A DNA stretch of 64,000 nucleotides, from assembly GCA_965247245.1 (NCBI GenBank), contig CBDFGV010000003.1:3782001-3846000 (forward strand), read 5' to 3'. Shown here one piece after another: positions 18,915 to 27,628 of this stretch. Made by a program: the position numbers and the translations under genes. The notes under the pieces are model-generated. The model did not search any database. It saw only the letters and a list, made by a program, of their open reading frames with translations, and was not told where the DNA came from. Each line of letters starts with the position of its first letter. Positions within the stretch are counted from its first letter, which is position 1. Source of the DNA: Tectiglobus sp965247245. Its GTDB lineage: Bacteria > Pseudomonadota > Alphaproteobacteria > Rhizobiales > Hyphomicrobiaceae.

Positions 18915-19667
18915 ATGACAATTGTAACCATGAGCGCACTTCTCGTGCTTATCGTCGGAACTTCCTTCGTGTCGGGACTGTTCGGCATGGCCGGCGGCAT
19001 CGTGCTGGTGGGTGGATTGCTCATGTTTATGCCGGTTCCAGCTGCTATGGTCCTGCATGCCATCACGCAAATGGCGTCGAATGGCTGGCGGGCGATTTTG
19101 TGGTGGCGTTATGTGCGCTGGGCGACGGTTTTGGCCTACATCACCGGTTGTTCGATTGCGGTGGCGGTATGGTCCTACTTCCGCTATGTGCCGGATGTCG
19201 CCACAGCATTGATTTTTCTTGGCCTGACACCGTTCCTTGTCAAAGCAATGCCGGCCGGCCTCAAGCCCAATCCTCAAAGTGCCAAACAGGGTGTTCTCTA
19301 TGGCATTGGCTGTATGTCGTTGATGCTTTTGACAGGTGTGGCGGGTCCGCTGCTCGATTCATTCTTTCTCGGCGGAGACATGGACCGGCGACGGATCATT
19401 GCATCGAAGGGCATGTGTCAGCTCTTCGGCCACGGCGTAAAGCTGGTCTATTTCGGAGCCATCATCGATCAAGCAGCGCAAATCGATGTTACATTGTCGA
19501 CGCTGGCGGTTCTCGCTGCAATGCTTGGGACGATGCTTGCGAAACGCCTGCTCGAGGCGATGTCTGATGCGCAGTTTCGTGCATGGGCCAACGGGCTGAT
19601 CATCGCGATCGGAAGCTATTATCTGGTCTACGGCAGCTACTTGATGCTTGCCGGATCAACCGCGTAA
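18915..19667 (+). CDS. TSUP (TauE/SafE) family exporter
   Basis: 250 aa from ATG 18915, 7 bases after AAGGAG. Seven to eight hydrophobic segments; the first has SFVSGLFGMAGGIVLVGGLL, the GxxGxGGG-like repeat of TSUP proteins, and the second half repeats the layout with MCQLFGHGVKLVYFG. Family members export sulfite, sulfoacetate or other small organosulfur anions across the inner membrane. Divergent from the LysR gene. Substrate not readable from sequence. Confidence 0.88.
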   Translation: MTIVTMSALLVLIVGTSFVSGLFGMAGGIVLVGGLLMFMPVPAAMVLHAITQMASNGWRAILWWRYVRWATVLAYITGCSIAVAVWSYFRYVPDVATALIFLGLTPFLVKAMPAGLKPNPQSAKQGVLYGIGCMSLMLLTGVAGPLLDSFFLGGDMDRRRIIASKGMCQLFGHGVKLVYFGAIIDQAAQIDVTLSTLAVLAAMLGTMLAKRLLEAMSDAQFRAWANGLIIAIGSYYLVYGSYLMLAGSTA

Positions 19668-19734
19668 GGTCGACAGGCGGATTGATAAGTCGGGTCGCTC
19701 ACAAAGATTGCGACCACTCAGTTGGGAGACGACA

Positions 19735-20019
19735 ATGCGCGAAGAACTTGATCCATTGGTATTGGACCTGGTCGAGTGGATTGCTCGCGAAAGCCGGCCC
19801 TACAAGGAGGTGCTCGACGTTTGGCGCACATCCTGCCCGCGGCTGACCGTTTGGGAGGACGCAATTGACCGCGGTTTCGTCAGCAGGACATTCAAAGGCG
19901 GTCAGGAAGCGATTGTGGAAGTCACCCCTGCCGGTCGCGCGTTTCTTGCTGCCAACGGACGCCGCGTGCAGGGTAACGAACAGGGCAAGACAGGCCCTGT
20001 TCAAGCTTCTCTCAGCTGA
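19735..20019 (+). CDS. Small winged-helix-like protein
   Basis: 94 aa from ATG 19735 with GGGAG before it. The pattern VEWIARESRPYKEVLDVWRT, PRLTVWEDAIDRGFVSR and VEVTPAGRAFLAA resembles a winged-helix domain with a C-terminal 'T.AGR.FL' wing seen in many small alphaproteobacterial proteins; I know no assigned function. An inverted repeat of 9-base arms (19978-20002) lies within its last codons, a possible terminator signal shared with the converging gene. Confidence 0.65.
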   Translation: MREELDPLVLDLVEWIARESRPYKEVLDVWRTSCPRLTVWEDAIDRGFVSRTFKGGQEAIVEVTPAGRAFLAANGRRVQGNEQGKTGPVQASLS

Positions 20020-20032
20020 TCGAGCAGCCCGC

Positions 20033-20764
20033 TTACCAGGATCGACGTGGTCCGGTATCGATGTGGAACAGCCCACCACCGTAGTGCTTGTATCCACCCG
20101 CAACACCACGCAGATAGCGGGCGGCTGCACGAACATTGCCCCAGATCCGGATATCAGCGGCATTCCCGGTCAGATGCAATGATCGTCGTGCTCCACCAAC
20201 GCGGCGGTTATGGCGACGGCTGCGGCACGTGGAATTGACGCGGACCCGACCATAGGTTCGGGCGACATGATAGATCGCTGCCTTGAGGCGACCGTTGAGA
20301 CAGCCCTTGTTGGCCACCCAGGTCACTCCGCGGGCACCACCCGTGATGCTCTTCGGCTTCTTGGACTTTTGGCCCTTTCGTGCTGATACCGCCAACTTGA
20401 ATGAATTACCCAGGCTTGCGACGCGGACGCGGCGCTGACTGCGGCGCGAGTTTCGCCGCGCCTTTCGGGAATTCTTTCTTCTTTTCGAAACAGCCGATCT
20501 TCTATTTTTCCGCGCTGCGCGAAGACCACCAAGATTGGTCTGCTTAATCTTCTTGCGCAGTTTTTTCGCGACCGTCCGGTTAACGGAAGGTCGGGTCAGG
20601 CGGTCATAGAGTCCACCTTTCCGCCACTCCAGTGCACCATCGCCTTCGGCAGAAGCCGAAGAAGCAAAGGCGAAAGACAGCGCCACCAGCACCATAATCA
20701 ATCGCGACAACTGTACAATAAATCCGCTCCGTGCAGGAGCCGGCACTACAGAACTCGGACTCAT
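20033..20764 (-). CDS. Secreted M15-type peptidase (YcbK/DUF882-like) with basic linker
   Basis: 243 aa from ATG 20764, 8 bases after AAGGGG (ATG 20782 is the other option). Signal peptide to about residue 39 (ends ASSASA). Residues about 70-135 are extremely rich in Arg and Lys. The C-terminal domain has the M15 zinc signature SLHLTGNAADIR (S-x-H-x2-G-x-A-x-D) and the distal HIDTG, so it should be a zinc D,D- or L,D-type carboxypeptidase acting on peptidoglycan in the periplasm. The basic linker could hold it to anionic wall or membrane polymers, which is inference. Confidence 0.85.
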   Translation of the reverse strand: MSPSSVVPAPARSGFIVQLSRLIMVLVALSFAFASSASAEGDGALEWRKGGLYDRLTRPSVNRTVAKKLRKKIKQTNLGGLRAARKNRRSAVSKRRKNSRKARRNSRRSQRRVRVASLGNSFKLAVSARKGQKSKKPKSITGGARGVTWVANKGCLNGRLKAAIYHVARTYGRVRVNSTCRSRRHNRRVGGARRSLHLTGNAADIRIWGNVRAAARYLRGVAGGYKHYGGGLFHIDTGPRRSW

Positions 20765-21391
20765 GATAAACCCCTTGCCCATTACCGTTCTATCGTCTCC
20801 GCCACGTTGGGCGGTCGACTCGCCGGGGTCGCTATTGTCAGGTTCTTGCTACTTATCCCCAGCCCAACGAGCGCGATTGACATAACGTCCGTTCAGACTC
20901 GATGTGACAAAAAGCAATTCGTTAACAATGAGTTCGAGAGAGAAGTTAGGACGGAGTCTGCGCTATTCTTCATCGCGCATCAGAAATTCTTCCAATTATC
21001 AGTGTTCGGCAAAGCATAACATTCAGCAACAGCAAATAGCGCCGAAGTATTGAAGTGTATCGCAATGATTATCTTGCCGGTTGGGCAAGACCAATGGAGC
21101 AGCGCACGCGAGTATTGTTGTTGCAAGTCTTCACGGTTCTGGTTGAAGAAGAACCGGCTTGCTAATCCGACACTGGTCATCCGACCAATTGCGTCGATTC
21201 CACGCGGAAATAGCCGAACTGGGTATTTCGGCTATATGACGAATGACTGTTCAAATTCGAGACGACCTTAAACGGCCAGGAAACCATCCATTTGGCTATG
21301 GTTAATCTGTTGCTAACTCGATCGAAACATCAACACGCTATGGTTGTATTTTTCAATACACACGTCGAAGTAGCACGTTGGTGAACTCGAA
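20765..21391. other. Intergenic region between divergent genes
   Basis: 627 bases without a convincing gene; short frames at 20807, 20980 and 21050 lack ribosome sites and family resemblance. It must hold the promoters of the M15 peptidase (left) and the diguanylate cyclase (right). Visible features: a perfect 9-base-pair hairpin at 21210-21235 (ATAGCCGAA/TTCGGCTAT), TTAATCTGTTGCTAA at 21302-21316, one base off a CtrA-type TTAA-N7-TTAA box, and the dyad TGTATT-TTTC-AATACA at 21345-21360. Confidence 0.5.
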
Positions 21392-22942
21392 ATGACAAAG
21401 GCGCAGCCTTCAGACAGCCGGTCTTCGAAGTGCGGCTATCAAGCGGTAAGCACGGCGAAACGCGCGCGCGTCGCGAAGCAGAAGACACCGCGAGCAATCG
21501 TTCGCCAGGACGTCATTCGCGACGCCATCATCAATTCGATGGAGCAGGGGATCCTGGTCTGGGGTCCGGATGACAGGTGCGCCTTTATCAACGAGCGTCT
21601 GCATCACGTACTTGAGCTGCGTGACTCAGATCTCACGGTTGGCATGGACCGCAAGGAATTTGTCCGGCGCTGCGAAGGGCGTGGCGAACAGACATCCAAA
21701 TCCGCCGAAGAAATTACCGCAGCAACCGAGCGCGGAGAGTCATTCAGCTTTGAGCGCTACCTGCGCTCTGGTCGTACGGTTGCCATTACGGCACGCCCAC
21801 TGCCCCGGGGCGGGCACGTCGTCACGTTCACCGACGTAACCGAAACCCGCAAGCTTGTGCTTGAGCTCGAAGAGGCAAAGCAAGCAGCCGAAATTGCCAA
21901 GACCCAATCACAGAGCGCGCTTACCACCGAGAAGCGTCGGCAGCAGCAGATACACATGTTGTCCCGCTTGGGAGAATGGCTGCAGTCGTGCAAGTCGCTG
22001 GATGAGCTCTATGACGTTGTCACCGCGCACATGGTCCGCATGCTGCCAGGCACCACCGGTGAGCTCTACATTTACAGCAATTCACGCGACGTCTTGGATG
22101 GGGCCTGTTATTGGGGCGACGTTCCGGCACTCGACCATATCCATGCCGATGACTGCTGGAGCTTGCGCCGCGGTCGATCATACGTCTACGGCACCAATGA
22201 CGTTGAGTTCGTTTGCGGCCATGTTGATGAGCAGGATTGCTCGGACAGTTGGAAGGGCTATTTCTGCATTCCGATTGTCGCTCACGGCGATACAGTCGGC
22301 TTGCTCCACGTCAAGATGAAGGCCCACGAGCGCGAACTGGGTTTTGGTGAGTTCAGCTCGATTCAGGACATGCGCGCCTTTGCCATCCAGTGCGCCGAGC
22401 AGGTCAGTCTCGCCGTCGCCAACGTCAAGCTACGCGACCAGTTGCGCGACCAGTCGATCCGCGATCCCTTAACCGGCCTGTTCAATCGCCGCTATCTGCT
22501 CGAATCTCTACGCAGTGAAATCGGCAGATCGATCAAGAAGGATAAGCCGCTCAGCATCATCTCATTCGATGCCGATCACTTTAAGCGGTTCAACGACAAT
22601 CACGGCCACGACGCCGGTGATGCAGTCCTTCGTTCTCTCGGCGAATTGCTGAGAAAGCACTTCAGCGCAGACGAGGTCAACTGCCGGTTCGGCGGCGAAG
22701 AGTTTGTCGTCATGCTTCCCGAGACAGATCGCGAAACCGCGATAAAGCGTGCCGAAGAGCTGAGGGCATCCGTTGAAGGTCTGAAACTGCGCTACGGCGA
22801 GCATACTTTGCCGAGTGTTTCGATATCGATTGGCGTGGCATCACTGTCCGATGCGTGTAGCGACCCGCAGTCTATGATCTCCGCAGCCGACGCAGCGATG
22901 TACAAGGCGAAGGATGATGGCCGCAACTGCGTCAAGGCGTAG
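21392..22942 (+). CDS. PAS-GAF-GGEEF diguanylate cyclase
   Basis: 516 aa, no membrane segment. A PAS domain (about 45-160: MEQGILVWGPDDRCAFIN, ending GGHVVTFTDVTETRKL) leads through a coiled coil into a GAF domain (about 195-345, with GELYIYSNSRDVLDGACYWG), then the cyclase domain with DPLTGLFNRRYL and the active site GGEEF at 434-438. It should make c-di-GMP from two GTP. The residues where an RxxD inhibitory site would sit do not match, so product inhibition through that site looks absent. Cytoplasmic. Confidence 0.93.
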   Translation: MTKAQPSDSRSSKCGYQAVSTAKRARVAKQKTPRAIVRQDVIRDAIINSMEQGILVWGPDDRCAFINERLHHVLELRDSDLTVGMDRKEFVRRCEGRGEQTSKSAEEITAATERGESFSFERYLRSGRTVAITARPLPRGGHVVTFTDVTETRKLVLELEEAKQAAEIAKTQSQSALTTEKRRQQQIHMLSRLGEWLQSCKSLDELYDVVTAHMVRMLPGTTGELYIYSNSRDVLDGACYWGDVPALDHIHADDCWSLRRGRSYVYGTNDVEFVCGHVDEQDCSDSWKGYFCIPIVAHGDTVGLLHVKMKAHERELGFGEFSSIQDMRAFAIQCAEQVSLAVANVKLRDQLRDQSIRDPLTGLFNRRYLLESLRSEIGRSIKKDKPLSIISFDADHFKRFNDNHGHDAGDAVLRSLGELLRKHFSADEVNCRFGGEEFVVMLPETDRETAIKRAEELRASVEGLKLRYGEHTLPSVSISIGVASLSDACSDPQSMISAADAAMYKAKDDGRNCVKA

Positions 22943-23087
22943 TCGACCCGTCCCTCGCCCCAAACAATCCCCAGGCGATAGTGCTTGTGCCGGTCGCCGG
23001 TGACAGAGCGCGAGACTGGCGATATGAATTGCCCCGCGCCCGCTGATCTTCGGCGGCCGTTGTCTCACACAATCAACAGAGCATGTC

Positions 23088-23567
23088 ATGTCAGCTCACG
23101 CGCAACTTCACTTGGCAGAGTTTAACACTGGCGTTCTGCGCTACGATTGGGATGACCCGCGTGTTGCAGACTTCGCCGAGGCTCTGGATCAGGTCAATGC
23201 CGTTGCCGCACGAAGTCCCGGCTTTGTCTGGCGCATGCCCGATGAGGATATGGATACTGCGCAGCGCGACCCCCATGGCGTGTTGGGCGGCAACTTGAAA
23301 ACAGCATCGACCCTTTCAGTCTGGCGCGACGTTGCAAGCCTGGAGAAGTTTGTCTGGCAGACTTTGCATCGCCGCTTCTACGACCGCCGTGAGGAATGGT
23401 TTGCGCCGGGGCAGGGCATTCGGATGGTTCTGTGGCACGTCCCCGAAGGTCATCGGCCGAACATCGAGGAAGCTGTCGAGCGGTTTCAACATCTCCAAAC
23501 GAATGGTGATACTGATTTCGCGTTTGGTTGGCAGCGTGCCAAGCAGCTCGGAACTGCATTGACCTAA
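23088..23567 (+). CDS. DUF3291 domain protein
   Basis: 159 aa. LHLAEFNTGVLRYDWDDPRV at the start, then SPGFVWRM, LSVWRDVASLEKFVW and RREEWF, then MVLWHVPEGHRP, is the DUF3291 pattern, a dimeric alpha-beta barrel related to antibiotic-biosynthesis monooxygenases. Function unknown. Single gene between the cyclase and the beta-barrel gene. Confidence 0.85.
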   Translation: MSAHAQLHLAEFNTGVLRYDWDDPRVADFAEALDQVNAVAARSPGFVWRMPDEDMDTAQRDPHGVLGGNLKTASTLSVWRDVASLEKFVWQTLHRRFYDRREEWFAPGQGIRMVLWHVPEGHRPNIEEAVERFQHLQTNGDTDFAFGWQRAKQLGTALT

Positions 23568-23892
23568 GCGAGCGACCGTTAGGCCAAGTGGGCCACGTTT
23601 CTCGTTTTGTCTAGCCCCCTATCCCGTTCCAATGAATTGGAGAGAGCGGAGCAGTTGGTCCGCTCGAGCAGCGCTAAGGGTGACGGAACTAGGCCATCCT
23701 GGGCAACGAAGAAGCCCAATGGCTGGTTAAGACTGCCAAGGCAGGTAGTCAGTTAAGCCTTTGCGATATTTACGAAACACTGTCGCCATATTGGCACAGC
23801 CAAGCCGCGCATTCATGCTAAGTACGACTTGCGGGGAAAGGTCATTGGCAAGCATGCTGCTTAGCTTGCCAACTGTTCGCGCGAGTCCCGTA
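23568..23892. other. Intergenic region
   Basis: 325 bases if the beta-barrel gene begins at ATG 23893; the frame of that gene is open back to TTG 23761. Near 23720-23760 there is an imperfect inverted repeat (GGCTGGTTAAGACTGCC against GGTAGTCAGTTAAGCC), possibly a hairpin in the leader. Nothing else recognised. Confidence 0.4.
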
Positions 23893-24639
23893 ATGCGTCA
23901 GCTTCTGCGTGCCATTTTCGTGATGGTTCCCCTACTTTTGGCTCCAACGCACACCTCCGCTACATCCTTTGAAGGGGGATATGCCGGCGTGCACGTCGGC
24001 TTCCGTTGGGCTGATTTGGACCTCGATACACCTGCTTATCAATTCCCAGACGGCTTCGGTGGGACAGTGCAAGTTCCGGCGCGATCAGAGAGCTATTCAC
24101 TCGATGGTTTCATCGGTGGTGCACACGCCGGTTATAACGTCGTGCAATCCGAGACTTGGCTTTTCGGTGTCGAAGCTGACATTGACTTTGGTAACCGGAG
24201 CCAGAGCAGGCTTGCATCATTCGCAACTACGCGAATTGATAGTACAGACGAAGTCCCGCAGACTCTGACATCTGAACAGAACCGTGTTTCCTCCATTGAG
24301 GTTGGCTGGCAAGGTACGGTGCGTGCAAGGTTCGGGTATATCCAAGACGACTGGTTATTTTATGGATCGGCAGGTGTTGCTTTCTTGCGCGCGCAATGGA
24401 ACGAGACATTGAATGTCTTGGGTGGCGCAAGACAAACTGTCGAAGCAAACGAACTACTAACCGGATGGGTTATTGGAGCAGGTATCGAAAATTTTGTTGA
24501 TACGAATGCAATTGCTCGTTTTGAATATCTGTATGAAGACTTTGGTTCCAAGTCTGTGCCGTTGGCATTTTCAACGTCAACCGGCAACCTAGCTGCAACG
24601 GCACATAAGCTCCGCGTTGGCGTGAGCTGGATGTTTTAA
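23893..24639 (+). CDS. Outer-membrane beta-barrel protein (Omp25/31-like)
   Basis: 248 aa from ATG 23893; ATG 23854 and ATG 23815 are in frame and no ribosome site decides. Signal peptide MRQLLRAIFVMVPLLLAPTH then TSATS. The mature protein alternates hydrophobic and polar residues and has FEGGYAGVHVGFRWAD, FIGGAHAGYNVV, LFGVEADIDFG, VRARFGYIQDDWLFYGSAGV, AGIENFVDTNAIARFEYLYEDFG and a final strand ending HKLRVGVSWMF with C-terminal Phe, the recognised assembly signal of outer-membrane barrels. It matches Omp31/RopB-type 8-stranded barrels of Rhizobiales. Confidence 0.9.
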   Translation: MRQLLRAIFVMVPLLLAPTHTSATSFEGGYAGVHVGFRWADLDLDTPAYQFPDGFGGTVQVPARSESYSLDGFIGGAHAGYNVVQSETWLFGVEADIDFGNRSQSRLASFATTRIDSTDEVPQTLTSEQNRVSSIEVGWQGTVRARFGYIQDDWLFYGSAGVAFLRAQWNETLNVLGGARQTVEANELLTGWVIGAGIENFVDTNAIARFEYLYEDFGSKSVPLAFSTSTGNLAATAHKLRVGVSWMF

Positions 24640-25094
24640 CCGCAAGCCTAGCGCGTTACAGTTATTCCTGTTTGCTTCCAGCAGCTCGGCGGAGAGCGCA
24701 ACCAGCAGCGCCAAGCGGGGACAAAGCGAAGCCAGTTGCGCCATGCTGTAGAGCTATCCAGCAACTGGGCTGAAGCTGGGTGAGGGGAGATAAACAAACA
24801 GCCTTGGCAAACTCAAGAGTTTGTTTGCGGGCCATTCGAGATTTCGTACGTCGTCGAGAATACTGCCGAAATATTCACCGTTTTGCTGGAGCTTTGGTAT
24901 TATTTTTAAGCAATCGTGATTGAAGTCTAATTCCTATCTGTCGCCAAACGAAACAGGTGGTAACGGCAATTTTGCTTGACCACCGAGAATAGAAGCGAAC
25001 CCGAGATCAGCCGAGGTTCGCCTTGGATCAGAAACAGACCCGAGCTATTTTCGTGACATGATCGCCGCCAGCGAAAGCAGTCATGCCCACTCCA
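24640..25094. other. Left part of a 1 kb gene-free gap
   Basis: No supported gene. A perfect 8-base-pair inverted repeat CCAGTTGC/GCAACTGG spans 24732-24768, and AT-rich sequence around 24880-24930 contains short T runs. A minus-strand frame at 24927-25208 has no family resemblance and overlaps the repeat to its right. It may be decayed sequence. Confidence 0.4.
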
Positions 25095-25509
25095 CTTATC
25101 CCCTCTCACAGGGGCTGCCTTACACTCCGACTCACCCGTCTCACTCAGGATCGCAGCGAAGTCCGATGTTTCGGACTTCGCCAATTTAAGTGACGAACTC
25201 GGAAACATCCGAGTTCGTACCGGTGGCGACTTGTTGGCGAGGGGCGGGGTTCGGTTCTGTGCGGGCCAGGCAACGCAGCCACCCGCATGGCGATGTTCTT
25301 CCCGGAGTCGCGGGTCAGCGCTTGAGCGCGCTGAAGCAAGGCGGCGAACCGGGGTTTAAGGAGAGGACGGAGGCCTTGTGACTTGCCACAGGTCTCAAGT
25401 CGGGCAGCGTGCCAAGGATGGACCCTCCGCTGCCGGCCGAGACGCGGGGCGTGATGTGCTCCACAATTACTAAATTAGCGGATCACTTCACGTCCCGCGC
25501 TCCTGAATG
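25095..25509 (+). repeat. Dispersed repeat, copy A (with 65-base insertion)
   Basis: About 350 bases match the reverse complement of 43070-43424. The most conserved block, 25247-25509, shows long identical runs, for example GGGTTCGGTTCTGTGCGGGC, and CTTGAGCGCGCTGAAGCAAG. The match continues leftwards through ACTCAGGATCGC to CTTATCCCC at 25095, interrupted by an insertion at 25155-25219. The reading frame GFGSVRARQRS is shared by both copies but is broken in copy A by TGA while the DNA match continues, so conservation is not of a protein. Lies wholly between genes. Confidence 0.85.
25155..25219. repeat. Pair of 11-bp hairpins inserted in repeat copy A
   Basis: Two perfect stem-loops of identical geometry, 11-base arms and 4-base loops, at 25156-25181 and 25193-25218. 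The second is an inverted version of the first: loops TGTT and AACA are complementary and the three differing stem positions all have paired changes. Copy B of the surrounding repeat lacks this segment. Confidence 0.8.
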
Positions 25510-25639
25510 ACTTCATAGCCCCGGCGCCCTCGACAGTATTGGCGTGCGGGGGCGAACGTGCTGTTGACTGCCGGTCCATGTTCCCCCTGTGTCGTGCTAT
25601 GACGAAGGAGAATTGCACGAAGGGTGACGGAGGCTAGGC

Positions 25640-26533
25640 ATGGAATCAGGCAGCAACAAACCACGAATTGGCTTTATCGGTCTCGGCCAGATGGGCGCGC
25701 CGATCGCGCACAAGCTCCTGGCTGCGGGTTACACCACGACTGTCTGGGGTCGTACGCCGGCACGTCTCGAGCCGTTTATCGCTGCCGGTGCCACAACGGC
25801 CAGTTCGCCAAAGGCCCTCACGGAAGCAAGCGACGTCATCATGCTGTGCGTGGCCGATGATGCAGCTGTGGGCGCGGTCGTTTTCGGTGACGACGGTATC
25901 GCAGCTGCTGGTCCTGCCGAGAAACTTCTCATCGATCATTCGACAATCAGCGCCAGCGCCACCCGCCGTTTTGCCCAGCAGCTTGCCGATCAAGCCCGGG
26001 TGCCATGGGTCGATGCGCCGGTCTCCGGTGGACCACCGGGCGTCGCCGCGAAAACACTTGCTGTAATGGCTGGCGGTGACACAGGGGCGGTCGCGCGAGC
26101 GCGTGAGATCATCATGGAGTATTCCGGCCGCATGACACACATGGGTCCGGTTGGGGCCGGGCAGACGACCAAGATGATCAATCAGGCCCTATGCGGTGTC
26201 GCCTTCATCGGGCTCGCCGAAGCCACGCGTCTTGGCCAGGATGCCGGAATTGATGTTGAAAAGATCCCCGAAGCGATTGCCGGTGGTCGGGCGGACTCCA
26301 ATCTGCTGCAAGAGTACATGCCGCGCATGGCTCGGGCCGATTTCCAGCCATTGGGCCGGGTCGATTCAATCCTCAAGGATCTTGAGATCGTCGCAGCGGC
26401 TGCAAAGGACAACGGTACACCTATGCCGATTACTGGGCTGGCAACCGAGCTCTATCGCATGTTCGTTGCCGAAGGCCTGGGCGCTGAGGACAATGCAGCG
26501 ATCATTACCAAGCTCGACAAGGCCAAGCGTTAG
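25640..26533 (+). CDS. 3-hydroxyisobutyrate dehydrogenase-family oxidoreductase
   Basis: 297 aa, GGAGG 6 bases before ATG. N-terminal Rossmann IGFIGLGQMGAPIAHKLLAAG (GxGxMG), substrate loop PVSGGPPGVAAKTLAVMAGG (about 125-145), catalytic Lys in GAGQTTKMINQ near 180, and C-terminal DSILKDLEIVAAAAKDNGTP. This fits tartronate-semialdehyde reductase (GarR), 3-hydroxyisobutyrate or related NAD(P)-dependent beta-hydroxyacid dehydrogenases; which acid is not clear from context. The following gene starts 18 bases on. Confidence 0.93.
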   Translation: MESGSNKPRIGFIGLGQMGAPIAHKLLAAGYTTTVWGRTPARLEPFIAAGATTASSPKALTEASDVIMLCVADDAAVGAVVFGDDGIAAAGPAEKLLIDHSTISASATRRFAQQLADQARVPWVDAPVSGGPPGVAAKTLAVMAGGDTGAVARAREIIMEYSGRMTHMGPVGAGQTTKMINQALCGVAFIGLAEATRLGQDAGIDVEKIPEAIAGGRADSNLLQEYMPRMARADFQPLGRVDSILKDLEIVAAAAKDNGTPMPITGLATELYRMFVAEGLGAEDNAAIITKLDKAKR

Positions 26534-26551
26534 AGGCTGATAGGACTCACT

Positions 26552-27409
26552 ATGGAGATCGTCGACACTACGCTGTCTATCCTGAGCTGGAAGCAGCACG
26601 ATGTTTTGCGCCGCACGCTCCGCGCGTTCGCCGGTCGTGGTGTTCTGGACCTCTTTGCTAACCGGCGGATTTTCTTCAATGAGTTCGACCAAGCCGATCG
26701 TGACATTGCGGCAGAGTTTGGTATCGAAGCAGTTGGGAGTACGACCAACGTCGGGATCTTCGGAGGTGCCAAAGGTCTGGCGGAGGCCTGCACCACAGAG
26801 TTCATGTTGTTCGTCGAGAACGACTGTCCGCCGATTGTCGAAGCCAACGCCTTCCTGGATGGTATGGCACGGGCGACGGCGGATATGCGAGACCACAGTG
26901 TTACGGTGTTCTCGATGCGGTCGCGGCGTCAGCCAGGTGAGAAGTTTAATCGTCGCGAGCGATATGAGAAGTACTACCGCCTCGAGCATCCTTTGAGCGG
27001 GATCGACGAGACCGGAACTGGGCGACGGTCACCGACCAATATGTTGCAGCGCTTCGCTGAGGACATGCGCCGTCCAAGTCTGCGCGGAAGCGCCCTTTTT
27101 GCGGAGGAGGCGCCGCATCTGCGGCACCCAAGCTGCATCCAGCGCAGCACCAACGGTAACTTTCTGATCTCGTCGCGGATCCATAACTGGTCGAACAATT
27201 GCCTGCTCGTGAATGCGGGATTCATGCGCGATGTCATTGTCCCGTGCGTGGAAGCGCACCCGGCGCCGACAAACATCAATGGCCATCAGGATATTGAGGC
27301 GGCCCTCAAGATGAACGGCTGGTGGAAGTCGCAGGACATCCTGATGGGCCAGGCCGATCCCGGACCGCTCACCCACGCCCGGGAAGAGCCGTTGCTGCAA
27401 GACCAATAG
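26552..27409 (+). CDS. GT-A/GT2-like glycosyltransferase, unassigned
   Basis: 285 aa. The start, TTLSILSWKQHDVLRRTLRAF, and the block VGIFGGAKGLAEACTTEFMLFVENDCPP look like the first strand and the donor-site strand of a GT2 fold, with E-N-D in the place of the DxD. QRSTNGNFLISSRIHNWSNNCLLVNAGF follows. No membrane segment. It sits 18 bases after the hydroxyacid dehydrogenase, perhaps one transcript. Assignment rests on fold pattern only. Confidence 0.6.
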   Translation: MEIVDTTLSILSWKQHDVLRRTLRAFAGRGVLDLFANRRIFFNEFDQADRDIAAEFGIEAVGSTTNVGIFGGAKGLAEACTTEFMLFVENDCPPIVEANAFLDGMARATADMRDHSVTVFSMRSRRQPGEKFNRRERYEKYYRLEHPLSGIDETGTGRRSPTNMLQRFAEDMRRPSLRGSALFAEEAPHLRHPSCIQRSTNGNFLISSRIHNWSNNCLLVNAGFMRDVIVPCVEAHPAPTNINGHQDIEAALKMNGWWKSQDILMGQADPGPLTHAREEPLLQDQ

Positions 27410-27628
27410 CCCCGGCACGAACATCCGCTGCCTGAATGTGACTGCGCAACAGCGGCCATCGCCAAAACTACCAGAGAATATCACTTTCTCGGTTTTGCCA
27501 CGCGTTAGCCCCTTGTACAGACACACAAAATGTTAATCTTTGAGCTAACTGATTCGCGCAGACCCCTCTGTATCTGCAACACCCGTTTCACAGCGTTGTG
27601 CCCTGCGTCCTGAGAACAGGAGAATTCC

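Noticed and set aside
21302..21316. TTAATCTGTTGCTAA as a CtrA box
   Set aside because: One base off consensus and a single site; not enough to claim CtrA control.
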